From: Acheta domesticus
Lineage: Eukaryota; Arthropoda; Insecta; Orthoptera; Gryllidae
Direction of reading: 5' to 3'
Length of the DNA: 64,000 nucleotides
Assembly: GCA_031308135.1 (NCBI GenBank)
Contig: JAHLJT010003656.1
Location: 71,194,984-71,258,983 of the forward strand
The notes beneath the pieces are model-generated. The model did no database searches. It was not told the DNA's origin and saw only the letters and a list, made by a program, of their open reading frames with translations. Each line of letters begins with the position of its first letter. Position 1 is the first letter of the stretch. The translations under genes and the position numbers were made by a program. Of the stretch, positions 23,741 through 35,224 are shown piece after piece.

Positions 23741-23885
23741 GACTTGAAAATTTCATCGAATGATAACAAAAATATTGGTACAGGTAAAACACAAACACAG
23801 TCTTCACTTTTCACTGAACACCAAAATCCCTCCACAGTTAAGTACACAGCACTTATAGACCATGAAAAAACGTTAATTGAATAGT

Positions 23886-24500
23886 TTCACTACACGCGGA
23901 GAGTAAATCTTGAATTAATGATTATGCAAATAAACTTTGTCAGAATGCACAAACTACGGTGTTTAACAGAAAGCGTAAATATTGTCGAATCTAAGCCTTC
24001 TAAGCGTATCACCACAACAATTGCTACCAGCAGGAAGGGCTGAAATATTGAGGTGGCCTTAATAGTATTGAAGCGTTGAACCGAAAATTTAATTGAATGG
24101 ATCAGAGAATGTCTCATCTTGTAGATTATGGTGTGAAAAACGCTTCTTTGAGGCCTTTGGCCTCAAAGAAGAGGCCTTTGGTCTCAAAATTTTACTTTTT
24201 AAGGCTCTAAAACGCTTTGTTTACGAGTTATTTACCGATGTAGGTTGACAAGTGATGCGGGTTGCATTTTACATGAATATTTCTATGCGTTTTTTCAAAG
24301 AAATCATCCATATTTTTACAGTCACAGTGGAATTCGTCAAGTCTCCGTGAAATTCTCTTTCTTTAGAGCCCTCATTTATAAAGATTGGTTGCGTGTGAGA
24401 GCCGGAACCCAAAGGTTTACTACTGAAATAATACAGGAGACGATGATAGCAGTGCCGCAGGTAGTTTTTATATATCATGTGGTATTTATTTGCAACGGCA
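23886..24500 (+). repeat. Dispersed repeat, copy 2 of 3
   Basis: Longest copy of the family also seen at 19985-20345 (inverted) and 62080-62530 (same direction). Carries a duplicated stem TTTGAGGCCTTTGGCCTCAA near 24145. No coding content recognised. Confidence 0.7.
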
Positions 24501-24619
24501 AGAAAGTGAATGGTTTTCTTTCAATTTGTTGGCTTAGTGGAAATTAGTAATATATATTGACGTCAACACTTATTTATTAATAATTACTCATAAATATTCA
24601 TTAGGGTGGAATATACGTG

Positions 24620-24930
24620 ATGGTAGTTAAGTGCAAACTCGTGGCATCAACAGAAATTTTCACTTCTCCAACTTTCTCATGTATGCGAGTTTGATCATCT
24701 ACTATCACAAAACTATTTTGCCTTGTCATCACTTCATTTATCTTACCTACCTAATCGATCATATCGTACTTAACTAACCTCTAACAGCGTTTGTCCTGGT
24801 GTCTGCAAATCACCGAACTCAAGCAGTGTAGGAAACTAATCCTAAACATATCCATTAATTAAGGCTGCTTCGGGGTGTCCAATATTTCAAACACTCTAGT
24901 TAATATTTTTTTCCATCATCTACAATTTTT
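24620..24930. repeat. Unit-duplication block shared with gene B intron 2
   Basis: Matches 45350-45720 including CTCGTGGCATCA, GCCTTGTCATCACTTCATT and GTTTGTCCTGGTGTCT. It lies at the same place, about 0.3-0.6 kb downstream of the core exon, as expected if A and B arose by duplication of a whole unit. Confidence 0.75.
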
Positions 24931-25235
24931 TTTAATTTTTTCGACAACGTATGGAAAATGTGAGAACAATTGCCGCATATGTTATTTCGCCCCCGTAATG
25001 TAACGGTCTCATGTTAGATCGTAACATTTATACGACAAAAAATCGTAATGTCTTGTTCGATAATTTTATTTCTTATATAATAATATCTCATAACCATTCA
25101 TTATAATTATTATTTGATTCAGGTATAAATGAAATAAATTAATGCACACAGATTTCTATTACAGTGTCTCTGAAATTTTCAAATAAACTAAACAGTGCAC
25201 GTGAAAAATACTTTTCGCCATATTATCATACTTAC

Positions 25236-25388
25236 TGATGTTGTACACCAGTGCATAAGAATTCATATAGCATCTGTTTGGGAATACTTTGAGTCTTCCA
25301 TCCGGCATGAGACCAAATACAAAGTCTTTTTCTCAGGAGCACTTGAGAGCAGCTGACCAGTTTTGGCCTAAACCTGCAATTGCCATGC
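25236..25388 (-). pseudogene. Gene A core exon
   Basis: 153 nt, AG acceptor and GTAAGTATG donor. Contains an in-frame TGA and the Cys-to-Phe change described for gene A. Confidence 0.75.
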
Positions 25389-26150
25389 CTATTTAACAAT
25401 GTGAGAACATACAAAATTACATTACTGTTGTATTACAAAAAAGGATTAAATATTTGCATCGCTTGTTGATTTGCGTTTATGTAACTGTATCTAAACCTGT
25501 GTTCCAAGTGTGTGTGTGTGGGGGGGAGAATAGCTATTCATAATAATATTTTTGCCTTGAGTAAACAAGGTAACATCATTGAAAATACACTTTATGTGTT
25601 GATTTCAACGCAGAAAACTTAAATATTCCGTGTTTTGCCCAGAAATCCGTAACTTAAACCTTTCGTAAATGATAAACATAGTATAGATAATAATACATAG
25701 ATGCTGAAAATATTGTTCCTATTGAATTGAGTACGAAATGAATACTAATTTAATTGACGTAACAAATGATGTGTCATAGTAAAAGTCTTTGTCACAAATA
25801 ATAAATATCTTAAGAAAAAAGAATCGTTTTTCACTTTCTAAATTAATTCATGATAGATTTATTTTGACTTTGCTTTACCAGCCTAAAGAATTTAATCTAT
25901 TTCCTGAGCAATAACGTATCCGTTTTTCCACCGTGACTTGTTACTGAACTAAGTAAGAGATCAATTTTTGAAGTAAACGATTAATAATTAAAGTAAGCGA
26001 TTATAAATTTCCTATTTTGTAGATTTCGAAGTTTTAAATGCAGATGGAATTATTTAACCACTTATGAAATCAACTCTGCCATGTTGTTCTCAAATATACT
26101 GCCAATAAACTCAGTACAGAGTTAAACATCAAACACTACCGCCGTATTAC

Positions 26151-26181
26151 CTAAAAGGAAAAGTGGAATCAGAGACACCAT
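26151..26181 (-). pseudogene. Gene A signal-peptide exon
   Basis: Encodes MVSLIPLFLL plus one base, donor GTAATA. Homologous to exon 1 of B and C. A longer in-frame ORF starting at 26343 exists upstream, but its extra part is not kept as coding in B or C. Confidence 0.7.
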
Positions 26182-26389
26182 GATGATGAACGGCAACACA
26201 ACGTAGTATGTGACACTATGTACCGTATTTTTGAAAGACATACGTCGTCCCTTATCTGTGTTCGTTGTCGGATCTGATTGCAGCTCTTGTTTTCTAATCC
26301 AACGTTGAATGAGAAAATTGCAGTCATTAGAGAAAACACTCACACTTTTTCACTGCTTGTACAATTTACAAACGCCAAACTCAAAAATG

Positions 26390-26395
26390 TTTATA
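26390..26395 (-). promoter_or_regulatory. Possible TATA box of gene A
   Basis: TTTATA on the plus strand gives CTTATAAAC about 210 bp before the ATG. The intervening TTTGTAAATTGT is also kept upstream of B. Tentative. Confidence 0.3.
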
Positions 26396-27414
26396 AGTTT
26401 ATTAGTCTCAAACAGCGTTGCCAGATTATTTTTCGTCCAAGTCGTGATTTTTAACAAGTTTTAGTGAAAAATACGTGATTTGTTTGGAAAAATCGGAACA
26501 AAAAAACAATAATTCGTAATAATTGAATTGTATGTATAGAAACAGATACATTTATACAGATTTCAATCACAAACAACGTAATCAGTATGTTATCAAATTT
26601 TAGCAGCTGATATTTTATAGGTATTTTCGTAACCAGAAGAAGACGTACCTGACTCTGCGATTTCTCCAGCGTGAGAGCTCGCCCTATTCATGTGAGAGCT
26701 TGTTTTCGAGAGCTTTACAGAATAATTTATTACACGATGATACTTTTTTTCTTACACAGACGACAACATTCTTTATACTCATTTTATTTTATCTCGCACA
26801 GCTAGTAATGATCATGTTCCCATTTAATATTGAATTTTGTTAACGGACGTTTTTGTAGTGTAATTTTCTTAATGGGTGTGTCTTGCGCCGACAAATCCAA
26901 ACTGTCCGAAAAAACTATCATCTTCTTTACTCATCTTCAAACAAAGTGTGAAGTACAAAAGTAAAGTAGAGCTTATTCCCCAAGTAGGGTGTTTGACAGA
27001 TCCAATATGCGAAACAATGACAAAACATTTCGTTAAAAAATGAACAGCGCGTTGTCATGTGCGGTGGCATCGACACCGCTACCTCGACGATCCATGATGC
27101 AATCGAGGACCTGCTCACCCGACGATCCGACTCCCCCCATTAATTATCCAACGACGATTCACCGGCTGTGTCGCAGAGATTTCTTTGGTGTGCTTTTTTT
27201 GTTTTCTTTTTTGTTGTCTGTTTTTTCATTGTCAATTTAAATCGAAAGATTTTACAAAAGTGTGATTTGGGCTGTACCGCGCGGGACACTCACCTTAAGT
27301 CTCAAAATGCGGAACGTTCCGCCAAAAGCTGGACGCTGGTCTCAAACTACTATTTTGTTCAAATAGTGAAAATTGTTCATTTGAGCAACAATACTACGCA
27401 TTATTCAGATTAAA

Positions 27415-27415
<1 letters not shown>

Positions 27416-27464
<49 letters not shown>
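27416..27464. repeat. (AAT)n microsatellite
   Basis: About 16 AAT units between divergent genes A and D. Confidence 0.95.
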
Positions 27465-27466
<2 letters not shown>

Positions 27467-27559
27467 CCTTTTTTTAAATTGGCAGATTTTCACGTATTCG
27501 TTGATATTGCATATGGATAAATACGTACGTAAATCGATATATCATTTACCTTTACAATA

Positions 27560-28060
27560 GTATTATTTTAATGTGGCCGCTCGAGATTGGGGAGTGCTGC
27601 TGTGTGAGTTCATTCTTTAACTCCTCGGTTTACGGGAAGGCTTCCTTTCACCACACCTGTAGGTAGATCATCCAGTCATCCTGCTACGCCAAATGCTTTC
27701 CCGACTCAGCTCAAGCATTCACTTTGGTTTTCCCCCTAGAATATAGCATTTGAACGGGCGAGTAGTCTCTGTAAGGTTCTTCTAAATCACAGCAAAATTA
27801 TTATTGCCATACCTCCGACTCAGAATAGGTTGCGTTAGATCGTCACATGGTGAGACGCATTAAGTTGTAACAAAACTGGAAATTCTTCGACAGAGAATCA
27901 TTAGGCATTAAAAACGTAAAAGTAAATGTTAAAGTGCAACAGCGGCTGCAGTTGTTTCGGAAAGATACGTTCAGAAAATTCACGAGGAAATAAATTTCGT
28001 TTAAATCGGGAGAATCGTGTTCATTTTTTGGCTCATTATCAAGACAGGATGAGTGTTAAA
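27560..28060. repeat. Plus-gene upstream block, D copy
   Basis: Shares TTCATTCTTTAACTCCTCGGTTT and following sequence with 47490-47560 (F) and 63015-63480 (G). This is the upstream flank of the plus-strand genes and shows that three divergent pairs share ancestry. Confidence 0.7.
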
Positions 28061-28732
28061 CCTGTCCTCAAGTGCAATAAGTTTCCGGCCTAACTAAGAT
28101 ATTTTTATATAATATGAAAACTTAACTATATTCTTATCTTTAATGATAATGATGAGAGTTTCCATACGATATCTCACTCAGTTCTGTGACAAGACGTACT
28201 TTTTTGGAGACAGTGTGTAAATATCATGGTGTTAATTTTTTTCACGACAATTTGCCTCTTCTTACTATTCAGATTGCAAAGAAGGTTGTGAAGAACTAAG
28301 TCTTCAAGGATTTGAACCTTTAAAAACTGCAGTTGAGATTAAGCAACCAATAAGGTCTATTAATGCACCAAAACTAAGGAAAAACCTTAGAGGAAGAAAA
28401 TGTTCGGACGAGTATGAGGTGAAAGGAACAGATTTGACGGAACAAAAATTGTGAACACAAATTCCGCAAATTTCATAATTTCACAATTCGGAGTATGTTT
28501 TCGAAGGCCTAGATATGTTAATGTACAAATGTGGAAAGATGGTTGGAATAAAAGTTGATTAAGTTGAAAAGTCACTTAGATTTTTTTCTTTCTGTCAAAA
28601 TTAGAAATTAGTGAAGCAATAAACTTGTAGAATCGCCGACAAACAGGAAGCGATTTTTACAATCTAGTGAATGATTTTTATAAATAGGAAAAAAATATTA
28701 TCAGCAATAAATAGTTGAAATTTCATAACGTA

Positions 28733-28793
<61 letters not shown>
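28733..28793. repeat. (TA)n microsatellite
   Basis: About 30 TA units, bounded on both sides by TTTCATAACGT. Confidence 0.95.
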
Positions 28794-29051
28794 GTGTATA
28801 TTTCATAACGTGTATGCACTGTACAATACCTATTAATTTGTCTTCTACCGGCCTGGGGAAATTCTCTTCAAGGATTGTAAGTAATGTGCATTAAATCTGT
28901 TTCACTACCCAAGAGGGACGAAAAAATGCTAAACACTCCATGTTTTCCGTGTAATTCGGTGTGTTGTGATAAGACATTACATTGAAAAAAAGTATCTCAT
29001 CGTAAAAGTTCAATGACTTGTTTTGATAGATGCACTGCAATAGATACCGAT

Positions 29052-29059
29052 AATAAAAG
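29052..29059 (+). promoter_or_regulatory. TATA-like box of gene D
   Basis: AATAAAAG stands 85 bp before the ATG, exactly where relic F keeps a perfect TATAAAAG (47668-47675). The flanks (AAAAGCAGATAAATTCC, ATCATC-AGAAGAAAC) are conserved between the two, marking a core promoter and 5-prime UTR. Confidence 0.5.
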
Positions 29060-29136
29060 CAGATAAATTCCAAATATCATCCAGAAGAAACATTCTTCAC
29101 TGCAATATTCTTGACGAAGACGCGGTTGCCTTCGGA

Positions 29137-29167
29137 ATGAAGTTTCTGTGGTTATTTGCTCTCTTAG
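29137..29167 (+). CDS. Gene D signal-peptide exon
   Basis: ATG in context TTCGGAATGAAG; 31 nt; donor GTAAGATAT. Relic F preserves the same flanks but not the ATG. Confidence 0.75.
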
Positions 29168-29398
29168 GTAAGATATATCTTGTTCCTAATTCTATTAATA
29201 TTTTTTAAGGAAACCTATATTCGAAAAGTTTACAGAATTGTGGCATTACCATGTTTTGTTGAATTGGCAGGTAATGTTACGTTAAAATTTGAAATTATTT
29301 ATTACGTTTGTTGTGTGTAAAATTTCCTCCATAGTATATGAAATATCCAGAAACACACAATAATTTCTCAGTCAATATTTTTAATCTAATAAGGTACT

Positions 29399-29454
<56 letters not shown>

Positions 29455-32400
29455 CTCTTCAATATTATTCCTGTTATCAGTTAAAAATTATAATTCGGGG
29501 ACGTTAGAATAATAAGAAGCTGAATTCAGACATCATTTTACCAGTACACACGCAGTATTGAGGTAAAGAATTCACATTTACATTGATATAAATTTACAGA
29601 TACATTCTCATAAATTATTACCACGCAAGCAATTCAAAGACATATATTAATACAGAATATTATTAATTCTATGCAGCCTTAAGGACATACAAATCGCCTC
29701 CATTACTTCGCGGGTAGTATGGGTAGTGCCGTTCATATCTGTCTTAATTAGACAACTCTGGGACTTGAAATTCAAACACTTTTAGGTAAATACAGTGGAT
29801 ATTAAGACACTGTTATATTTCTCTGTCACATACACAAGTATTTTTTATTGTTATTTATACATTTTCAACCTTTATTCTTTGATTTTCTCGCCCCATTCTC
29901 TCTTCATAGTTGCTGTGTGTGTGGCGTTTGACGAAGACAGCGATGAAGGGTGGAGTTGCGAAGGTGTCTGGGAACCTGTGTGCGGTCGCATGCCCGATGG
30001 AAGTGTAAGAGTATTTGGGAATGAATGTGAAATGCTTTCATTTGCAAGTAGCAACAAGATAAGTAAGTACGGAAGATATAGATTGAATGGTTTACAATCA
30101 GACTTCACGTTATAATAGGCCAGGTGTGTCGATTCTAGATCGGAATCATGTTTTGTAAACGCTTCGCCTTAACAGTAATTTCTGGTTGTTGTTTTCCCGT
30201 TTTATCGCGAAAACAAGAACAGGAACAGTAGTATAAATGAAACATAAATAATCTACTAAAACATAAATAATCTACTAGAAAATAGCACAGACTTCCTCGT
30301 ACTAGATACATTCCTTATGTCTTTGTCTGGGGCAGCTATTTGGTTTCGTACCTCCCCACCCGGCTACCTATCGGCGCCTGTCTATGCACTTCTCACTTTT
30401 TCTCAATTTTTCTCTCTCATTTGTAGAACTAAAACATGACTTTAGGAATATCATATAAAAGAGTAAAACCTGCTCCTATACGCAAACATTCCATTGAAAA
30501 ACTTGGTATAATTTTGAGTTATTATTGTTAAAGCGTTGTTGAATCTATGGAAATTTTAACTATTGCTCAAAGAAAAGTTTGGGGTTCTCCAGAAAGACGG
30601 ACAGTCGGAGAGATAATTTCTCGGACATAGGGACCGACAGGACAATCTGACGGACTGAGAGAAGGACAGACAAAGTCTGAGGAATTGAGGGACGGACAGG
30701 CAGAGAGTCTGACGGACAGACGGGCGAAATTTTAAATTGTTTCGGCGCCTTCGTATAATAAGATTATAGAAGATAGATTTTTCCCTTAATGATCTTGACC
30801 CATCAAAAGTATATATTAATTAAGGTCACATACAATTTTTTTGAAATTTTTTGTAGTTTGCTTAGTCTTGCATAAAATAAAGTCATTTGTAGAAAAAAAA
30901 ATTCTCGAAAACGACTTCAAATTTTTTCTTTCAATTTGTTTTCGCTAGATTTTTCACGACAAGTGTGTTAATAAAGATGGCGCATATCCCATTTTTGGTG
31001 AAGGTAAGGTTTTTTCTTAATTAATAAAAAATTAATATTGCTGATGTTGACGATCTAATACATTGATAGTGGAATTTTTTGTACCCGAACAGTGGATAAA
31101 CCCCTTTACCGGTTTTAAAAATAAGTTTCAATAAGTTATACAATATTATTTCTAAAGGACCGAGGGACTTGTAATTAAACTCAACCCAATTTTTGTATGT
31201 GAGAGGGAATCTTCTCTGGGAACCTCACTTATATGGATTTTATGCTCAGGGCAGTGGTGTGATGGGGTGGAAAATGGGGAAAGTGAATTTAGAATTACAT
31301 GTTTGTGATTGTTACTGAGGTCTGAATCGATCTTTAGGAAGGCGTGATTTGATTCTAGTAGAACCATAACTGGAGTTTCCCAGGTTGTAGAGTCTGACAC
31401 CGGGAACCAGGTTTAGGTTGGCGAAGAATTTTTTTGTTAATGTTGAAATGTGCTGAGTAATGGTATCAATGATTAATTATCTGTGGAGCTGATTATTGGA
31501 TAAATACCAGGGAGCGTTTACCTTAACGTTTAAACGTTCAGGTAAGTTACCAGGTTAATACCAGGGAGCGTTAACGTTTAAACGTTCGGAAGATTTTATT
31601 TTGAAGTTCTTGAATTCCTTTTATATTCGTTTGCGCTGCACCGCCCCAAACTAAAGAGGCGTATGTTAGTGATGGTCTTCATGCTGTTTTCTAAATATGC
31701 AGAGTTAATTTAATTTGGTGCGCCGTTTTACGGCTTACTAGGGGCTGTAGGCTGAAGGGTGCATCGTACGTTTTATTCAGTCGAGAGTTTTATTCAGTCT
31801 AGAATTGCTGCCAGAAATTTTACGGACTTGTTGGATGGGAGCCAAGGCACTGGTGAATTTCCTATTGTTATAGTTGGAGGGTGCGTTATTCTTTTAAGTG
31901 CAAAATTTTTTGCTTCTCATTTTGTTGCGTTTAAATGAAGGGACCATTTTGATGCCAGTCAGAGAAAGTGTTGACGGCTGACTGTTAATTGTAGATTGCT
32001 ACTGGTAGATTCTGCTTTGTAGAGATTATCGCGGCGTCATCTGCATATAAAGTCATGGAACATGTTGTTGTACTTGGCTTATCAGCAGTAATCAAACTGA
32101 AGAGGGTCGGGGAGAGAGGCGAACCTTGAGGTTCGATTATGAAAATGGTGATGATGATTGAACTTTTCGTTTCTTGAGCGAAGTGTCTGGGTGTGTATAA
32201 TGTAGTTTTACAGTTGATGTATATTGTTGATATATTAGGTTGAGAAGGATTAGTTTCCGAATCTAAAGCGCTACGATTGGTAATGAGTTTTACGAGTGAT
32301 AGTGAAGTACTACGATGTATTAATATCGACAGAAATTGCGGAATTATAATTTGGCTTAAGGTCTAATACGAGAAAGTACGAGCTGAGGTGTAACCACCAG

Positions 32401-32916
32401 TTTGTTAATAATTTCTTGGAAAATAAATAATATTTATCTACGCAAATTACCAAGAATATATTTTGAAACACACAGAACTAAGCCTGGTTATTCAAAAATG
32501 AATTCCACTCTAAAACGATATGTAATTTCATCTTTAACACAATGGGTTTAATATCTTGGTAATATTGTCACAATCAGTTACGTAAACAAAAAAGAGATGT
32601 TACGCTTCCCAGTTGACAATTTTAGTGTGTAAATTGGCAATTCATTTACGTGATAAATACAGTATGCTATAGGAAACATAAATTATTTTACTGAGTTCAT
32701 CGAATATGTCGGCAACTTGAAAATGTACTCCAGAACTGATTTGTAATTTATTTTGTACAACTTTAACTCCTATTCTTTAATAACATTTGGATATACTGTG
32801 TCAAGAATAATAAAAGGTTTTCTTTCGCAGCCATCGACTTGGTTGATTGGAAATTATGTTGTGAAGACCCCTTATATCCCGACTCATCCTTAGAGGGATC
32901 TATATCTGGATGCTGA
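29137..32916 (+). CDS. Kazal-like secreted protein, gene D (three exons)
   Basis: Exons 29137-29167, 29910-30062 and 32831-32916, giving 89 residues. Exon 1 encodes MKFLWLFALL, and with the next residues VAVCVAFDED forms a signal peptide probably cut near VCVA. The core reads EGWSCEGVWEPVCGRMPDG, then SVRVFGNECEMLSFASSNKI; the terminal exon reads IDLVDWKLCCEDP and ends ISGC. Donors are GTAAGA and GTAAGT; acceptors are TCATAG and TTTCGCAG; both introns are phase 1. Cysteine spacing C-x7-C-x14-C-x20-C equals that of B and C and fits Kazal CysII, III, IV and VI; CysI and CysV are missing. The expected P1 residue is Gly. Extra cysteines in the tail are specific to D and E. Family and secretion follow from the sequence; inhibitor activity is inferred. 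Stands head to head with gene A, 3 kb apart. Confidence 0.75.
29403..29452. repeat. (TA)n microsatellite
   Basis: About 25 TA units in intron 1 of gene D. Confidence 0.95.
29910..30062 (+). CDS. Gene D core exon
   Basis: 153 nt between TCTTCATAG and GTAAGTACG; encodes the four-cysteine Kazal-like core without its last cysteine. Confidence 0.8.
30590..31075. repeat. Degenerate copy of the inverted-repeat element interior
   Basis: Begins with a decayed GGACAGAC repeat and continues with AACGACTTCAAATTTTTTCTTT and a TGGCGCATATCCCATTTTTG segment, matching the start of the arrays at 3500-3720 and 13500-13800. Confidence 0.6.
31140..32240 (-). pseudogene. Jockey-like LINE reverse transcriptase fragment
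   Basis: Reverse strand reads PQGSPLSPTLFSLITADKPS and LYADDAAIIS (RT motif with the YADD core, about 32130-32030), then FALKRITHPPTITIGNSPVP, ASLVWGGAAQTNIKGIQE (about 31620) and a tail ending near 31140. Many stops. It lies in intron 2 of gene D in the antisense direction, so it does not alter the gene model. Confidence 0.7.
32831..32916 (+). CDS. Gene D terminal exon
   Basis: Acceptor TCTTTCGCAG; 27 codons, IDLVDWKLCC to ISGC, stop TGA 32914-32916. Aligns with the gene E exon. Confidence 0.7.
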
Positions 32917-32986
32917 AGATTAGCTAAATGTTCTCCAGAAGAAGCTACATTCATCCCATGTAAACAATATGTATTTTACAATATGA

Positions 32987-32992
32987 AATAAA
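32987..32992 (+). promoter_or_regulatory. Polyadenylation signal of gene D
   Basis: AATAAA 70 bp after the stop, same context as in gene E. Confidence 0.65.
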
Positions 32993-34440
32993 ATATTATC
33001 ATTCTCTAGCAATGCAAGTTATTACAGAAGCGATACAGTTATTACAGTTGCGATGTTCAAAGTTTTTCATAGATTCAAACTGTCATGTCATTTTGTACAT
33101 AAGATTATTCTGCATTCTTGTGTGTCATACGGTTCATAAATAAGAGATTGCACATTGTGATCGCTGTACGCATTTCCGTTAGCTCACTCTGTAAATTCAC
33201 AAAGAAGTGAACATTGAAGTGTTCGCAATGTAAGATTATTGTAACAAAATTATCTAATGCAGGTTTGATTCCTATGTACTTCAGTGACTTGTTATGCTCG
33301 ACGCGACATTTAATTTTGTTTTACTTCATGGGCTATTCTAGATAGATTAATTCGGTTCATTAATACAGTTCGTTATTGTCAAAAGTTCCAAGTGGCTTTG
33401 CTTCTAACATTTCCAGTCCTTATGATAAAATATTTAGTACACACATGTTTAGGTTCGTAGCCGGTCGAGAGTCATTTAGGAATTGCCCATGAAGGGAGCT
33501 ACAGTGCTGACGGGAACGTAAAGAAAATTGAATGGTTGGCATGACATACAGGCGTTCACAACAGTTGGGTATAGAAAAATGATACTACGATATACCTCCT
33601 TAGTCTATGGTACGGGAACACGAAGAAGAAAGGGAACGGAAATTACCTCAACCTATGAATGCAGAGCAAATAATGACAGTTTTATAGCTAATTGTGTGCG
33701 CAACACCGGACAGGAGTTGGGAGCTTATGTCATTTCAAGTCCGGAGTGTGGGTTTGTTGCGAATTGATATCGAATACAAGAGCAACAGAATGAAAGAGAT
33801 AGTAAAACAATTTAAAAGGTAATATAAATCACTGAGACTACAAAGATGATATGATAATTAGGAGCGCAAATCGTGAAAAAGTTGAGAAAATTGAAGGTAA
33901 ATGAATAAAGTTAAGTAAAATTTATTTAACTTTATTCATTTATCTTTAATTCTCTCAACTTTGTAATTTGATTAAGATGACACTGAGAATGTGCAGTGAT
34001 GTACTACATCACAAAGTTTAGGCATTGTCACAAATGTTGTTAAACATATAATTAATCTCTATTCATAATTTTATCTCAAAGTTATCAGCCAATTTACATA
34101 CAGGTATTATTAAAAAGGATTAAACCACTAAGAACGACGTTTCGGCCTTGAGATTGTAATATTTCTCAGGATATAAGAAAGAGGTTGAACGTGGTGACAT
34201 GGACGCTGTAAAATGTTTTAAAAGTATTTTCGTGTGTCGAAAATTTCATTCACACTTCATTTCTTCCAGACCTAGCTTTGTTCTAAGAAGTTCTTACGAC
34301 ATCTGTCAATGGTCTTAGCAATGAATCGTAGCATCTGATAATGTTATATCCCGTTTCAAAAATTTCCAACAGACCTTAAATGGTATTTCCTTATGGAATA
34401 TGAACTGTTAATATTGCAATATCAAAAAATTGTAATTTCT

Positions 34441-34668
34441 CTAAAAATACTTATTGATAAGTATGATGTGATTAGTTAGAACTGAGAACATGTACATTTT
34501 GTAATCTTTCTTCGCTAATATGCACAAAAATGCACATAAATGATCACCTGTAAGCTGCTCATCAGCGTTATTCTCTAATAAAGCATTCTGAATTAGTTCC
34601 AAAAATTCTGTCGCAAATCTTATACAACTACATCTTCGTTTCTTCCCAGATTTGCTTAATACGTCCAT
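34441..34668 (-). other. Unrecognised 75-codon ORF in the duplication
   Basis: MDVLSKSGKKRRCSCIRFA onward, with an acidic middle (NNADEQLTGD). The counterpart at about 16440-16650 begins similarly but carries several stops. No domain recognised. It could be a late exon or a chance ORF. Confidence 0.25.
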
Positions 34669-34844
34669 ATTATCCTCCTGTAATTTTTGAAGAGATTAAA
34701 AATCCATAAAATGAGTCTGATTTGTGTTCACTTCTACTTCTGCAATTGCTTTATTAATAACTTGTGGGCGAATTTATATAAACATTACAAGGTGATGTGC
34801 TGTATGTTGTAAATAAGAAGTTAAGTTTAATAAGAATAAGTTGT

Positions 34845-34875
34845 TTATTTATTTATTTATTTGTCAAAAAACAGT
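34845..34875 (-). repeat. (AATA)n LINE-type tail
   Basis: Plus-strand (TTTA)n followed by GTCAAAAAACAG is the reverse of the junction at 4796-4832. Confidence 0.45.
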
Positions 34876-35089
34876 AAAAACTGTATATGACGTATGGGGA
34901 AAGAAATTTATCTGCGCACATTTTCTTGAGGGCCAAAAAAACAACGAAAAAATGAATTTAGAAAATAATTATTTTAGAAAAATCAAAATATTTGAAAAAT
35001 GTTTTTTCCCGAGTTATAGAAAATCAATTTCAACTGTAATGAACTACAAGCAAAAGGAGTGCTCAACAAAACGTGCGCACAGAGAAGCT

Positions 35090-35210
35090 ACATTTACGTC
35101 CAGAAGCAAAACAAGGGGCCATCTCAGCATTTGCTCTATGGATCAGGGAAACTGGACAAAAACCTGATCGAGATGGGGGTCATTGACCCGGAAGCTGAAG
35201 TATATAACTT
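35090..35210 (+). repeat. Exon-like segment shared with 62885-63010
   Basis: Reads KLHLRPEAKQGAISAFALWI, RETGQKPDRDGGH, stop; the second copy reads KLHLYPESKQGAISA before diverging. An AG acceptor-like CACAG precedes both. Function unknown. Confidence 0.4.
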
Positions 35211-35224
35211 GTTACAGGCGTATT

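Larger units (their letters stand above)
18990..26181 (-). pseudogene. Kazal-like gene A (three exons, disabled)
   Basis: Exons 26181-26151 (signal peptide MVSLIPLFLL), 25388-25236 (core) and 19105-18990 (terminal). All four splice sites obey GT-AG, exon lengths are 31 and 153 nt as in B, C and D, and both introns are phase 1. The core reads GLGQNWSAALKCS, then an in-frame TGA exactly where B and C have the P1 alanine, then EKDFVFGLMPDGRLKVFPNR. The third Kazal cysteine (VCG in B, C and D) is Phe here, and the last one, in the terminal exon IKLVTDEEYKY, is Tyr: both partners of one expected disulfide are gone. The tail ends in an acidic run (EDSDLADEETDD). The splice sites and AATAAA survive, so it may still be transcribed. 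Intron 2 (5.8 kb) is filled with repeats. Confidence 0.75.
32455..34810. repeat. Segmental duplication, copy 2
   Basis: Counterpart of 9545-16800, here without the transposon insertions. It covers the terminal exon of gene D, its polyA signal and about 1.9 kb of downstream sequence. Confidence 0.8.

Noticed and set aside
25318..25352. TGA in gene A read as selenocysteine
   Set aside because: B and C have Ala at this codon, two cysteines are lost as well, and no selenocysteine insertion element could be argued, so decay is the simpler reading.
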